31,113 nt of DNA. Source: Marinobacterium sp. xm-d-530. Its GTDB lineage: Bacteria; Pseudomonadota; Gammaproteobacteria; Pseudomonadales; Balneatricaceae. The position numbers were made by a program, and so were the translations under genes. The notes beneath the pieces were generated by a model, which worked only from the letters and a program-made list of their open reading frames with translations, had not been told where the DNA came from and ran no database searches. Shown here one piece after another: positions 1-8,172 of the stretch. The stretch lies in NCBI GenBank assembly GCA_949499045.1, contig CATEEE010000239.1, positions 1-31,113 on the forward strand. The letters run 5' to 3'. How positions within the stretch are numbered: the first letter of the stretch is position 1; every line of letters starts with the position of its first letter.

Positions 1-670
1 CAGAGAATCCCATGCTCGACGCTATTGATCGACCACCTATCATTGCGCAAGCCGAAGAGCCTGCACCTAAGTGCAGCACAATTGTTCGCTCATCTGGGTT
101 TGCAAAGAGTTGTTGCGAGTCCGATATATAGGCATACGACAGTCCATGAAAACCGTAGCGACGGATACCCATATCACGGATCGATTTAGGCAACGCATAG
201 CAGGTTTCAAGCTCTGATTGTTCCGCATGAAACATCGTATCGAAAGAGACCACATTGAGTGAGTCTGGATGTGCTGTTCGCACTTGTTCTATTAGATGAA
301 TATTAAATGGCTGATGAAGAGGGGCTAGCGAGTTGAACGACTTTATCTGTTCAAGCAGGTCACTATCGACCAGAGCTGGCGACGAAAATAGACCTCCTCC
401 ATGAACCACTCGATGGGAGACTATCAGATCGCTCTCTACCAAATGGAACTGTTCAAAGAGTCTATCGACAACGGTAGCATGGACAGTTGCAGGATCAGCA
501 ATTTCAAGATCGCTAATGTCTATCTGATTGTCATCAATATGAAGGCTTAAATGTGCTGACCCAACACCGGATAATGCCGCAACGCCAATTTGAGTTAATG
601 CCTCTTTATTCCAGGTGTATAAAGCGGCTTTTAGGCTTGAAGAGCCGGCATTCAGCGTCAATATATTCAT
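1..670 (-). CDS. ackA: Acetate kinase, C-terminus cut off by the window edge
   Basis: Interconverts acetate + ATP and acetyl phosphate + ADP in the cytoplasm, the partner step to phosphotransacetylase. The reverse strand reads from an ATG at 670 without a stop to base 1, giving about 223 residues of a family that is usually near 400. The N-terminus MNILTLNAGSSSLK is the acetokinase phosphate-binding signature. Further on are HRVVHGGG, FDTMFH, RRYGFHG and LGAGSS, all in the order expected for the acetokinase fold, so the active-site half is present. The start lies 2 nt after the stop of the upstream phosphotransacetylase gene, so the two are almost certainly co-transcribed, in the order pta then ackA. 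The family is certain; only propionate versus acetate preference cannot be read. Confidence 0.95.
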   Translation of the reverse strand, partial: MNILTLNAGSSSLKAALYTWNKEALTQIGVAALSGVGSAHLSLHIDDNQIDISDLEIADPATVHATVVDRLFEQFHLVESDLIVSHRVVHGGGLFSSPALVDSDLLEQIKSFNSLAPLHQPFNIHLIEQVRTAHPDSLNVVSFDTMFHAEQSELETCYALPKSIRDMGIRRYGFHGLSYAYISDSQQLFANPDERTIVLHLGAGSSACAMIGGRSIASSMGFS

Positions 671-672
671 GA

Positions 673-1611
673 CTACATCTTACGGCCGTGGTGCACTATA
701 TAAGAAGCCAGTGCACAGCTTGCTAGGCGTGCGACCACACCATCGGCACGGCTTGTCAGAATGATCGGCACTCTAGCTCCCACCGCGACACCGGCTGACT
801 GTGCTCCAGCAAGATAGATCAACTGTTTGGCAATCATATTGCCCGCTTCTAGATCAGGTGCGAGCAGAATATCGGCTTCACCAGAGACGGGTGAGTTGAT
901 GTGCTTATCGATCGCAGCCTGTTTTGAGATGGCATTATCAAAAGCAAGAGGGCCATCCAAAATCCCACCATTTATCTGGTTTCGATCGGCCATTTTACAA
1001 AGAGCCGCTGCATCAATGGTGCTCTGCATATTCGCTTTTACCTTCTCGACAGCGGCTAGGATGGCGACTTTAGGGTGTTCATTCCCCAATGCATGAGCAA
1101 AGTCTATCGCATTCTGTACGATATCTTTCTTGGTATAGAGGTCCGGAACAACATTGATCGCAGCATCGGTTATGATCAAGGGTTTATGGTAGTTAGGTAC
1201 GTCAAATACAAACAGATGACTTAAACGTCTCTCAGTTCTGATCCCTTTCTCTTTATTGAGAACCGCACCAAGTAGTTCTGAGGTACCCAATGAGCCTTTC
1301 ATTAATGCTTGAGCATCGCCCTGTCTAACAATGTCACAGGCGACTTCAGCCGCTTCATGACTGTGCTCGGTATTAATGATCTTAATGCCGTTAAGATCGG
1401 CGTTAATCTCTTCACTGGCCTGACGAATCTTATGTTCGGGGCCGATCAAAATTGGATTGATTAACCCCTGTTTAGCTGCTTCAAGAGCACCGGCTAATCC
1501 ATTACCTTCCACAGGGTGGACGACAGCAGTGGAAATAGCCGTCGATTGCCGTGCCTGCTCAATAAAATACTCGAGTTGATTGTTGGAAGGTAGATCTTTG
1601 ATGAGGGTCAT
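673..1611 (-). CDS. pta: Phosphate acetyltransferase, short PTA/PTB type
   Basis: Transfers acetyl between CoA and phosphate; with AckA it links acetyl-CoA to acetate and ATP. The 312-residue product is the compact phosphate acetyl/butyryltransferase type. It lacks the long N-terminal part of E. coli Pta and the MaoC hydratase domain fused to some relatives. Family features include the N-terminal GNGLAGALEAAKQGLINPIL, the central GILDGPLAFDNAIS and the C-terminal DILLAPDLEAGNMIAKQL. I chose the ATG at 1611 rather than the GTG one codon earlier because AAGG lies about 8 nt before the ATG. It sits 9 nt after hinT and 2 nt before ackA. Phosphate butyryltransferase is the main alternative, but the neighbouring acetate kinase favours acetyl. 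Confidence 0.88.
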   Translation of the reverse strand: MTLIKDLPSNNQLEYFIEQARQSTAISTAVVHPVEGNGLAGALEAAKQGLINPILIGPEHKIRQASEEINADLNGIKIINTEHSHEAAEVACDIVRQGDAQALMKGSLGTSELLGAVLNKEKGIRTERRLSHLFVFDVPNYHKPLIITDAAINVVPDLYTKKDIVQNAIDFAHALGNEHPKVAILAAVEKVKANMQSTIDAAALCKMADRNQINGGILDGPLAFDNAISKQAAIDKHINSPVSGEADILLAPDLEAGNMIAKQLIYLAGAQSAGVAVGARVPIILTSRADGVVARLASCALASYIVHHGRKM

Positions 1612-1620
1612 CACATAGCC

Positions 1621-1986
1621 TTAAATGGGTTGTTTAAGCGTGTCAGTATAAGGCGGCCATCCCATTGCTTTGCCACCTAACAGATGAAGGTGGATGTGGT
1701 AGACCGTTTGTCCTCCATGTTCGCGACAGTTCATGACAGTTCTGTAACCATCTGATGAAAATCCTTGGTCACGCGCTATCTGTGCAGCAGCCAGTTGCAG
1801 ATGACCGAGAGCTTCTAAGTCTTCTGAAGTCGCGTCGTCTAATGTGGAGATGTGCTTCTTGGGAATCACTAAGGCATGGAATGGGGCTTGTGGGTTGATG
1901 TCACGAAACACAATGACATGATCATTCTCATAAAGCTTTTCAGCAGGAATTTCGCCTGCAACGATTTTACAAAATAGACAATCCAT
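1621..1986 (-). CDS. hinT: HIT-family purine nucleoside phosphoramidase (HinT-like)
   Basis: A 121-residue histidine-triad protein of the HinT branch. These small cytoplasmic dimers hydrolyse AMP-lysine or AMP-phosphoramidate type substrates and can reverse adenylylated by-products of aminoacyl-tRNA synthetases. The N-terminus CLFCKIVAGEIPA and the catalytic HIHLHLLGG (H-x-H-x-H-x-x) near residue 100 are typical, and the length matches the family. The ATG at 1986 has GGAG at a good distance. It lies between a LysE-type exporter gene (15 nt upstream) and pta (9 nt downstream) on the same strand, so it is probably in one transcript with them. No functional link between the three can be read from the sequence. 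Confidence 0.93.
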   Translation of the reverse strand: MDCLFCKIVAGEIPAEKLYENDHVIVFRDINPQAPFHALVIPKKHISTLDDATSEDLEALGHLQLAAAQIARDQGFSSDGYRTVMNCREHGGQTVYHIHLHLLGGKAMGWPPYTDTLKQPI

Positions 1987-2001
1987 AATCTCTCCAGATT
2001 C

Positions 2002-2616
2002 TTAAAGGGTCGCTGTAGACAATACCAGACCCGCCAGTATCAGTGCACTACCGGATGCACGATTGAGCCAGGCTCTCCCCTTAGGGTTTTGCACAAAGGT
2101 GCGTAAACGAGCTGCGATGCCTGAATAGCCTGTCATTACAATCCAATCGACCAATACAAGTGTCAATCCAATCATCCACAATTGAGGTGCTTGGGGCTCT
2201 GTGGGGTTTAGGAATTGCGGGACAAGTGCCAGTAGAAAAACCATGCCTTTAGGGTTGCTGATGTTCACTAGAAAAGCACGAATAAAGCGCTCTCGTATCC
2301 TCAGTGGCTCAACATTATGCAGCTCTAACTCGGCGTGTGATCGAATAACTTGAACACCTAACCAGATAAGGTAGGCCGCGCCTAAGTATTTGATCACATT
2401 AAAAACAATAGGAGAGGTCGCAATCAGTGCCCCTAAGCCTAGGGATACGATCAACATTTGAGTGCCATAGCCACAAATTAGACCAAACACAGCGGGAGCT
2501 GCACCCCGTACTCCGTTAGATAGCCCAAAGCTGACGGCCGTGGCAAAACCGGCCCCAGGAGATAGTGAAATCATGATAGCGGCCCCAAGAAGGGCTAACC
2601 AAAGTTCAAGTGCCAT
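2002..2616 (-). CDS. LysE/RhtB-family amino-acid exporter
   Basis: A 204-residue inner-membrane protein with about six hydrophobic segments. The N-terminus runs through ISLSPGAGFATAVSFGLSNG, the conserved first-helix and loop region of the LysE/RhtB translocator family. Later come AYLIWLGVQVIR and the NISNPKGMVFLLALVPQF segment, which is nearly diagnostic for the family. Such proteins export amino acids or related metabolites (lysine, homoserine, threonine, leucine), but the substrate cannot be told from sequence. The ATG at 2616 has only a weak upstream purine run. It lies 30 nt downstream of the YeeE-type transporter and 15 nt before hinT, so it is likely co-transcribed. Confidence 0.92.
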   Translation of the reverse strand: MALELWLALLGAAIMISLSPGAGFATAVSFGLSNGVRGAAPAVFGLICGYGTQMLIVSLGLGALIATSPIVFNVIKYLGAAYLIWLGVQVIRSHAELELHNVEPLRIRERFIRAFLVNISNPKGMVFLLALVPQFLNPTEPQAPQLWMIGLTLVLVDWIVMTGYSGIAARLRTFVQNPKGRAWLNRASGSALILAGLVLSTATL

Positions 2617-2646
2617 ATTAAACGCTCAGTTTGTAGAGCAAAAAAT

Positions 2647-3690
2647 TTAGGCTGTCTCGCGGCGGTAGTCGAGTAACCTGTCTGTAATGCCTGCACTGAG
2701 CCACATGAAGAATAGCGCGACCCAAGCAGTCAGTGCCATAACAGCACCACCGGTCACACCGGCCCCGACCGCACAACCACCAGCAAGCATACCACCGAAG
2801 CCCATCAGTGCGGCTCCAACCAGATAGCGTGCAAGGCCAGTCTCTTCGGTGAAGGTTTGAATTTTGAACTCTTTCGTTATCCAAGAAGCCAAGAAGGAAC
2901 CGACAAAGACACCGACAACAATACCTATATCGAATGATAGAGGCACTTCAGGTTCGTTGATGAGTGCCATCAAAGTGTCGGCCGATGGTCCAGTAAAACT
3001 AACGCTTTTCACTGCGATAATGTCAAAGGAGTTACTGGCATGCCAGGAGGTCAGTGCCCAGCCGAGCGCAATACTCAATCCGACCATGACCGCACCAAAC
3101 TGCCAGTAGATTCGTGGTGAGGTCCTTTTAGCCAAATAGAAAGCAGCGATAAATAGAATGACACCGAATCCTAATGCCCCAAACTCGGGAAGCCAGAGTG
3201 ACAGGTCTCGTGATGATCCATCAATTAGCCACCAAGATGAGATCTCATTTCTAGAGGGGGACAATATGCCACGCAGTGCGGCTTGAGAGACGACCGTGAC
3301 GACTAAACCGGCAATGAGTGCACGGAGGTTACCAGTAGCAGATAGGACAAGTAGACGGCTTGCACACCCTCTGGCCATGACCATGCCAATGCCAAACAAG
3401 GAGCCACCAATAATGGCCCCAGACATAGAGCCTGTTGTAACCAGCTGACGGATGCTGCTTTTCTCGAGGTTTCCGTTAAGCATTAGAAGCTGAGTTAGGA
3501 TAAGTGCTGTCGAGAAGGTGAATAGCCAAATCGCAAATTTTGGGCCGGGCTTATTACGCCAGAACTCAATGCAGGCCGCACGAAGGCAGAAACGGCTCTG
3601 TTGTGCGAAGACACCAAATACTAGACCGGTCATCAAACCTAACAGAACGGCTACCTCTCCGCTGGAGTAGGAATCTAAAAACTCGGGCAT
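2647..3690 (-). CDS. YeeE/YedE-family sulfur-compound (thiosulfate-type) transporter
   Basis: A polytopic inner-membrane protein of about 347 residues in the YeeE/YedE family, whose studied member TsuA imports thiosulfate. Three Cys-containing motifs match the conserved cysteines along the substrate path of that family: SRFCLRAAC near the N-terminus, ARGCASRLL near residue 110, and AGGCAVGAG near residue 305. GGSLFGIGMVMARGCASR is a typical repeat half, mirrored later by LMGFGGMLAGGCAVG, which reflects the internal duplication of the fold. No TusA-like partner gene lies beside it. An ATG at 3696 is also possible, but AAGAG abuts it directly and is better placed for the ATG at 3690. It heads the run toward ackA, and the purD terminator lies just upstream. 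Confidence 0.88.
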   Translation of the reverse strand: MPEFLDSYSSGEVAVLLGLMTGLVFGVFAQQSRFCLRAACIEFWRNKPGPKFAIWLFTFSTALILTQLLMLNGNLEKSSIRQLVTTGSMSGAIIGGSLFGIGMVMARGCASRLLVLSATGNLRALIAGLVVTVVSQAALRGILSPSRNEISSWWLIDGSSRDLSLWLPEFGALGFGVILFIAAFYLAKRTSPRIYWQFGAVMVGLSIALGWALTSWHASNSFDIIAVKSVSFTGPSADTLMALINEPEVPLSFDIGIVVGVFVGSFLASWITKEFKIQTFTEETGLARYLVGAALMGFGGMLAGGCAVGAGVTGGAVMALTAWVALFFMWLSAGITDRLLDYRRETA

Positions 3691-3796
3691 AGTCATCTCT
3701 TAAAAAGGTTAATGGCGATATTTTGCCTTGAACTCTGTCGAAGTGCGAGTCGTTTGGGTTGATCCGTTGACGGACATCAATACAGTTATCCAGGCA

Positions 3797-3821
3797 ATAA
3801 AAAAGACCCCGAAGGGTCTTT
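3797..3821 (-). terminator. Rho-independent terminator of the dusB-fis-purH-purD unit
   Basis: Perfect 8-bp stem, AAAGACCC at 3802-3809 and GGGTCTTT at 3814-3821, with a 4-base loop. On the minus strand it is followed directly by a run of T. It starts 19 nt beyond the purD stop, where an intrinsic terminator is expected. Confidence 0.92.
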
Positions 3822-3839
3822 GAAAAGTCATATTGAATA

Positions 3840-5123
3840 TCAGCTGTTTTCACGTGCGATCGCTAGGTAAGCGATGTCGGTGCGGAAGTAGGCATCTTTC
3901 CAACTGACTTGCTTCAGCAGCTCGTAAGCACGTGCTTGAGCATCAGTTACCGTGTCGCCAAGTGCTGTAACGCAAAGTACACGCCCACCCGCTGTGACAA
4001 CATCATCACCATTTAGCGCTGTGCCTGCGTGGAATATTTTGCTGTCTGCTGGAAGTGATGTAGGCAGTGAAATGACATCCCCTTTGTTGTAATCACCAGG
4101 GTAGCCACCTGCAGCCATCACAACACCAATTGATGGGCGTGGATCCCATTTGGCCGATGTATTGTCTAGCTCGCCACGCAGTGCTGCTTCGCAAAGTTCT
4201 ACAAGACTTGATTGTAGACGCATCATGATTGGTTGTGTCTCAGGGTCACCAAAGCGGCAGTTGTACTCAATCACTTTAGGTGTGCCATCGGCAGCAATCA
4301 TTAGACCTGCGTATAGGAAACCAGTGTAGCGGTTGCCCTCTTCAGCCATACCGCGAACGGTCGGGTAGATCACCTCATCCATGATTCGTTGATCGATCTC
4401 CGGAGTGACAACAGGGGCAGGGGAGTAGGCACCCATACCGCCCGTATTTAGGCCGGTATCGCCATTGCCAACACGTTTATGGTCTTGGCTGGTCGCCATT
4501 GGTAGAACATTCTCACCATCGACCATAACGATGAAAGAGGCCTCTTCGCCATCTAGAAACTCTTCAATAACGACACGGCTACCGGCATCACCAAAGGCGT
4601 TGCCTGCTAGCATGTCTTTGACAGCCTCTTCAGCCTCTTCAAGTGTCATCGCGACGATAACGCCTTTACCTGCAGCAAGACCGTCCGCTTTAACGACGAT
4701 AGGAGCGCCTTTTTCGCGAAGATAAGCCAGTGCTGGTTCGATCTCCGTGAAGTTTTGATACTCCGCAGTTGGGATTTTCTGACGCGCTAGAAAGTCTTTA
4801 GTGAAGGCTTTGGAACCTTCGAGTTGAGCAGCGCCTGCTGATGGACCGAAAATGGCTAGGCCTTCTGATTCAAAGTAGTCTACAACACCATCAACTAATG
4901 GAGCTTCTGGTCCAACGATGGTCAACGCAACGCCATTCTCTTTGGCGAAGCTAGCGAGCGCCACCTTATCCATCACATCGATCGCGACGTTTTCAATGCC
5001 TGATTCGATTGCAGTGCCAGCATTGCCGGGTGCTACAAAGACCGTCTTTACACGTGCATCTTTAGCGGCACTCCAAGCGAGAGCATGTTCACGGCCGCCT
5101 GAGCCAATCACTAATATATTCAT
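3840..5123 (-). CDS. purD: Phosphoribosylamine-glycine ligase (GAR synthetase)
   Basis: Joins glycine to phosphoribosylamine using ATP, the second step of de novo purine synthesis. The 427-residue length is standard. The N-terminus MNILVIGSGGREHALAW is the family's first motif. The ATP-grasp core follows, with VVKADGLAAGKGV, the signature-like HKRVGNGDTGLNTGGMG, and KVIEYNCRFGDPETQ for metal and ATP binding. I start at the ATG at 5123, which has AAGGGA about 9 nt upstream. A GTG at 5144, right after the purH stop, would add seven residues that do not fit the family. It is the last gene of dusB-fis-purH-purD and is closed by the terminator at 3797-3821. Confidence 0.97.
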   Translation of the reverse strand: MNILVIGSGGREHALAWSAAKDARVKTVFVAPGNAGTAIESGIENVAIDVMDKVALASFAKENGVALTIVGPEAPLVDGVVDYFESEGLAIFGPSAGAAQLEGSKAFTKDFLARQKIPTAEYQNFTEIEPALAYLREKGAPIVVKADGLAAGKGVIVAMTLEEAEEAVKDMLAGNAFGDAGSRVVIEEFLDGEEASFIVMVDGENVLPMATSQDHKRVGNGDTGLNTGGMGAYSPAPVVTPEIDQRIMDEVIYPTVRGMAEEGNRYTGFLYAGLMIAADGTPKVIEYNCRFGDPETQPIMMRLQSSLVELCEAALRGELDNTSAKWDPRPSIGVVMAAGGYPGDYNKGDVISLPTSLPADSKIFHAGTALNGDDVVTAGGRVLCVTALGDTVTDAQARAYELLKQVSWKDAYFRTDIAYLAIARENS

Positions 5124-5144
5124 ATCGTTCAATCCCTTTAACAC

Positions 5145-6722
5145 TTAGTGGCGGAAGTGGCGCATGCCTGTGAATACCATCGCCATGCCGTGTTCGTCAG
5201 CGGCGTCGATAACCTCTTGATCACGCATTGACCCACCTGGTTGAATAACGGCCTTAATGCCCGCTTCAGCTGCAGAATCGATGCCATCACGGAATGGGAA
5301 GAAAGCATCAGATGCCATGACGGAACCTGCTACTTGTAGGCCTTCATCAGCCGCTTTAATTCCCGCAATTTTAGCCGAGTAAACACGACTCATCTGGCCT
5401 GCACCGATACCGATAGTCTGACCATCACGTGCGTAGACAATCGCATTCGATTTAACGAACTTAGCCACCTCCCAACAGAATAGTAGATCGCGGATCTCTT
5501 GTTCAGAAGGCTGGCGCTTAGTAACAATCTGTAGTTCAGAAGCGTCTACCATCCCTAGATCAGTATCTTGAACCAGTAGGCCTCCGTTGACACGTTTATA
5601 GTCGAACGCAGCCCCAGGTTGTGCTGCAAATTCGCCACACTCTAGTAAACGAACGTTTGGTTTGGCTGCAACAATTTCCGATGCCTGAGCACTGACTGTG
5701 GGTGCAATGATGACCTCGACAAACTGACGATCAACTATCGCTTTTGCCGTTTCTGCATCCAGTTCGCGGTTGAAGGCGATGATGCCGCCAAATGCTGACG
5801 TAGGGTCTGTCTGAAAAGCACGATTGTAGGCTTCCAAAATGTTACCGCCAATGGCAACCCCACAAGGGTTTGCGTGTTTTACAATGACACAGGCTGGCTC
5901 TTTAAACGGCTTCACACACTCAAGTGCCGCATCGGTATCTGCAACATTGTTGAACGAGAGCTCTTTGCCCTGAAGTTGACGAGCGGTTGAAACGCTGGCT
6001 TCAGTTGCATTCTCTTCTACATAGAAGGCTGCACGTTGGTGTGGGTTTTCACCGTAACGCATGTCTTGAACTTTGACGAACTGAGTGTTGAATGTGCGTG
6101 GGAAGGTCTCTGGTTCTTCCACACCTACTCGAGCACCTAGATAGTTTGCAATCATACCGTCGTACGCTGCAGTGTGCTCAAACGCTTTAACCGCAAGGTC
6201 AAAACGAGTGTTGTAGTTAAGGCCATTGTTAGCCTTCAGATCAGCAATGATTGAGTCGTAGTCAGACGCGTTCACTACAATCGCTACATCTTTATGGTTT
6301 TTAGCAGCGGATCGAACCATGGTAGGGCCACCGATGTCGATGTTCTCAATCGCCATCGGAAGATCACAATCGGGACGCGCAACGGTCTCTGCAAAGGGGT
6401 AAAGGTTTACAACCACCATATCGATTGGGTTGATACCATGCTCAGTCATAACCGCATCATCAGTACCACGACGACCCAAGATTCCACCGTGCACTTTAGG
6501 GTGAAGGGTTTTAACACGTCCTGCCATCATCTCTGGAAAACCCGTGTAGTCTGATACTTCAACTGCCGCGATGCCTTCATCACAAAGCAGTTTGTATGTG
6601 CCACCGGTTGATAGGATTTCAACGCCTTGTGCAGTCAGTTCACGGGCAAATTCTACAATGCCAGTCTTATCTGAAACACTGATTAGAGCGCGACGAATGG
6701 GAGTGAATGAGTCGTTAGACAT
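5145..6722 (-). CDS. purH: Bifunctional AICAR transformylase / IMP cyclohydrolase
   Basis: Carries out the last two steps of IMP synthesis: formyl transfer from 10-formyl-THF to AICAR, then ring closure. The protein is about 525 residues, the family's usual size. The N-terminal MGS-like cyclohydrolase domain begins RRALISVSDKTGIVEFAREL and includes LSTGGTYKLL and GGRVKTLHPK-type residues (AGRVKTLHPKVHGGILGRR). The transformylase domain carries NPHQRAAFY, VIVKHANPCGVA, DPTSAFGG and the C-terminal IQPGGSMRDQEVIDAADEHG. An ATG at 6734 four codons earlier is also possible; the ATG at 6722 has GGA about 8 nt ahead and fits the family's N-terminus better. It lies 23 nt downstream of fis and 21 nt before purD. 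Confidence 0.97.
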   Translation of the reverse strand: MSNDSFTPIRRALISVSDKTGIVEFARELTAQGVEILSTGGTYKLLCDEGIAAVEVSDYTGFPEMMAGRVKTLHPKVHGGILGRRGTDDAVMTEHGINPIDMVVVNLYPFAETVARPDCDLPMAIENIDIGGPTMVRSAAKNHKDVAIVVNASDYDSIIADLKANNGLNYNTRFDLAVKAFEHTAAYDGMIANYLGARVGVEEPETFPRTFNTQFVKVQDMRYGENPHQRAAFYVEENATEASVSTARQLQGKELSFNNVADTDAALECVKPFKEPACVIVKHANPCGVAIGGNILEAYNRAFQTDPTSAFGGIIAFNRELDAETAKAIVDRQFVEVIIAPTVSAQASEIVAAKPNVRLLECGEFAAQPGAAFDYKRVNGGLLVQDTDLGMVDASELQIVTKRQPSEQEIRDLLFCWEVAKFVKSNAIVYARDGQTIGIGAGQMSRVYSAKIAGIKAADEGLQVAGSVMASDAFFPFRDGIDSAAEAGIKAVIQPGGSMRDQEVIDAADEHGMAMVFTGMRHFRH

Positions 6723-6745
6723 GAGGTTTTCCATTATTCAGAGAT

Positions 6746-7033
6746 TTAAAGAAGGTCGTACTGCTTCAATTTTTTGCGAAGCGTGCCGCGGTTCAGGCCA
6801 AGTAGCTCTGAAGCACGGGTTTGATTGTCTTTGGTATAGCGCATAACAGCTTCAAAAAGAGGCGCTTCCACTTCAGTCAACACCATTTGATAAACATCAC
6901 ATGCTGACTGTCCATCTAACGTCTTGAAGTAGGTTTCAAGTGAAGATTGAACACTTTCACGCAGTGTTGGTGTGTGGTTTTCTGTTGTTATTTCAGAGAT
7001 ATCGAGATGTTGCATTGTATCGTTACTACTCAC
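6746..7033 (-). CDS. fis: Fis nucleoid-associated DNA-binding protein
   Basis: A small dimeric DNA-bending protein that shapes the nucleoid and activates rRNA and other growth-linked promoters. The 95-residue product ends in the Fis helix-turn-helix, with NQTRASELLGLNRGTLRKKL and the terminal KQYDLL, closely matching the Pseudomonas protein as I recall it. The middle has the dimer-forming stretch LRESVQSSLETYFKTL and VEAPLFEAVM. The start taken is a GTG at 7033 with AAGG about 11 nt upstream; an ATG at 7015 would give 89 residues and cannot be excluded. It sits 18 nt after dusB, as in E. coli, where dusB and fis share a promoter, and is followed by purH as in pseudomonads. Confidence 0.95.
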   Translation of the reverse strand: MSSNDTMQHLDISEITTENHTPTLRESVQSSLETYFKTLDGQSACDVYQMVLTEVEAPLFEAVMRYTKDNQTRASELLGLNRGTLRKKLKQYDLL

Positions 7034-7051
7034 TACTACAGTTACCTTAAA

Positions 7052-8026
7052 TTAAGCAGCTCGGGCACGATCAAAATATTGATCGAGCGCATTAAGCTGC
7101 TCATCAGCTGTCTCCAGCTGATTAAATTCTTTTCTAAATCCGGTTACATCGCTGACTGATATCAGGTACCAATTGAGATGTTTTCGGGCGATACGAACGC
7201 CCATTAACTCCCCATAAAACTCGTGTAGAGCTTTTAGGTGGCGATTAAAAATCGAATGTATTTCTGAGAGGCTAGGTGGCGCTACTTTTTCACCATGACG
7301 CAGATAATGATCAATCTCGCGTAAAATCCAGGGTGTGCCCTGAGCCGCCCGGCCAATCATGACAGCATCAGCACCGGTATAATCCAAAACAAAACGCGCT
7401 TTTTCCGGTGTGTTGATATCGCCATTTGCAATGACTGGGATGTTGATCGTCTCTTTAACGGATTTAATGGTGTCGTACTCAGCGTCTCCTAAGTACTTGT
7501 CAGACCTTGTTCTTCCATGAATGGTTAAGGCGGCTATGCCTGCTTGCTCCGCCATTTTGGCTATGGTTAAAGCGTTGCGATTATCTGGAGACCATCCGGT
7601 ACGGATTTTTAGAGTGACAGGGATATCGACTGCATTGACCACCGCTTCTAATATAGATTCGACCAGTGGCTCATCTTTTAGCAGCGCTGACCCGGCTGCT
7701 TTATTGCATACTTTCTTAGCGGGGCAGCCCATGTTGATATCAATGATTTGTGCGCCGCGTTCTGCATTCAGCTGAGCAGCCAGTGCCATCATTTCAGGAT
7801 CGCCGCCTGCTATCTGAACAGATCGAGGCTCAGCTTCGCCTTGATGATTGAGGCGAAATGATGATTTTCGTGTGTGCCATAGATTGGGGTCTGAGGTCAC
7901 CATTTCTGATACAACAAGACCTGCACCCAGTTCCCGACAGAGTTGTCGGAACGGGCGGTCAGTGACTCCAGCCATTGGGGCTAGAGCGACTTGAGTATCA
8001 AGGCTGTATGGACCAATCTGTAACAT
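7052..8026 (-). CDS. dusB: tRNA-dihydrouridine synthase B
   Basis: An FMN enzyme that reduces specific uridines in the D-loop of tRNA with NADPH. The 324-residue product has the family's N-terminus LAPMAGVTDRPFRQLCRELG, the catalytic-cysteine motif NMGCPAKKVCNKAAGSALL, the substrate-side TLKIRTGW, and the phosphate/FMN-binding VIANGDINTPEKA and GADAVMIGRAAQG. A TTG one codon upstream is the only other start; the ATG at 8026 has AGG at suitable spacing. It is the first gene of the unit with fis, purH and purD. In E. coli it is co-transcribed with fis and governed by the fis promoter, and the leader here has a comparable promoter look. Confidence 0.97.
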   Translation of the reverse strand: MLQIGPYSLDTQVALAPMAGVTDRPFRQLCRELGAGLVVSEMVTSDPNLWHTRKSSFRLNHQGEAEPRSVQIAGGDPEMMALAAQLNAERGAQIIDINMGCPAKKVCNKAAGSALLKDEPLVESILEAVVNAVDIPVTLKIRTGWSPDNRNALTIAKMAEQAGIAALTIHGRTRSDKYLGDAEYDTIKSVKETINIPVIANGDINTPEKARFVLDYTGADAVMIGRAAQGTPWILREIDHYLRHGEKVAPPSLSEIHSIFNRHLKALHEFYGELMGVRIARKHLNWYLISVSDVTGFRKEFNQLETADEQLNALDQYFDRARAA

Positions 8027-8097
8027 CAAAAACCTACTACAACGAGGATTGAATCCAAATACATAGGGATGTCCGTCGTTGGTTGTGAAGGGCGAGT

Positions 8098-8150
8098 ATA
8101 ATACTCTTCACGGACCAAGGGTCCAAGACGTTTTTGAATAAAAAATGATC
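8098..8150 (-). promoter_or_regulatory. Predicted strong promoter of dusB-fis, with AT-rich upstream element
   Basis: On the minus strand, TTGGAC (8121-8126) and TATTAT (8098-8103) are 17 bp apart. An AT-rich tract lies just upstream (about 8129-8150), like an UP element. A GC-rich stretch, CGCCC, follows the -10 where the discriminator would lie. The perfect inverted repeat GGACC-AAG-GGTCC (8112-8124) overlaps the -35. The likely start is near 8091, giving a leader of about 65 nt before dusB. The -35 matches poorly, so this is a by-eye call. Confidence 0.5.
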
Positions 8151-8172
8151 AATTTTGGGGTTGACAGACTAA

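Noticed and set aside
3566..3853. Open frame of 95 codons across the purD terminator and the start of the YeeE-type gene
   Set aside because: It runs through the terminator hairpin and overlaps two well-supported genes; no family match.
8112..8124. Terminator after the zinc-ribbon gene
   Set aside because: The stem is only 5 bp with a 3-base loop and no T run follows on the minus strand.
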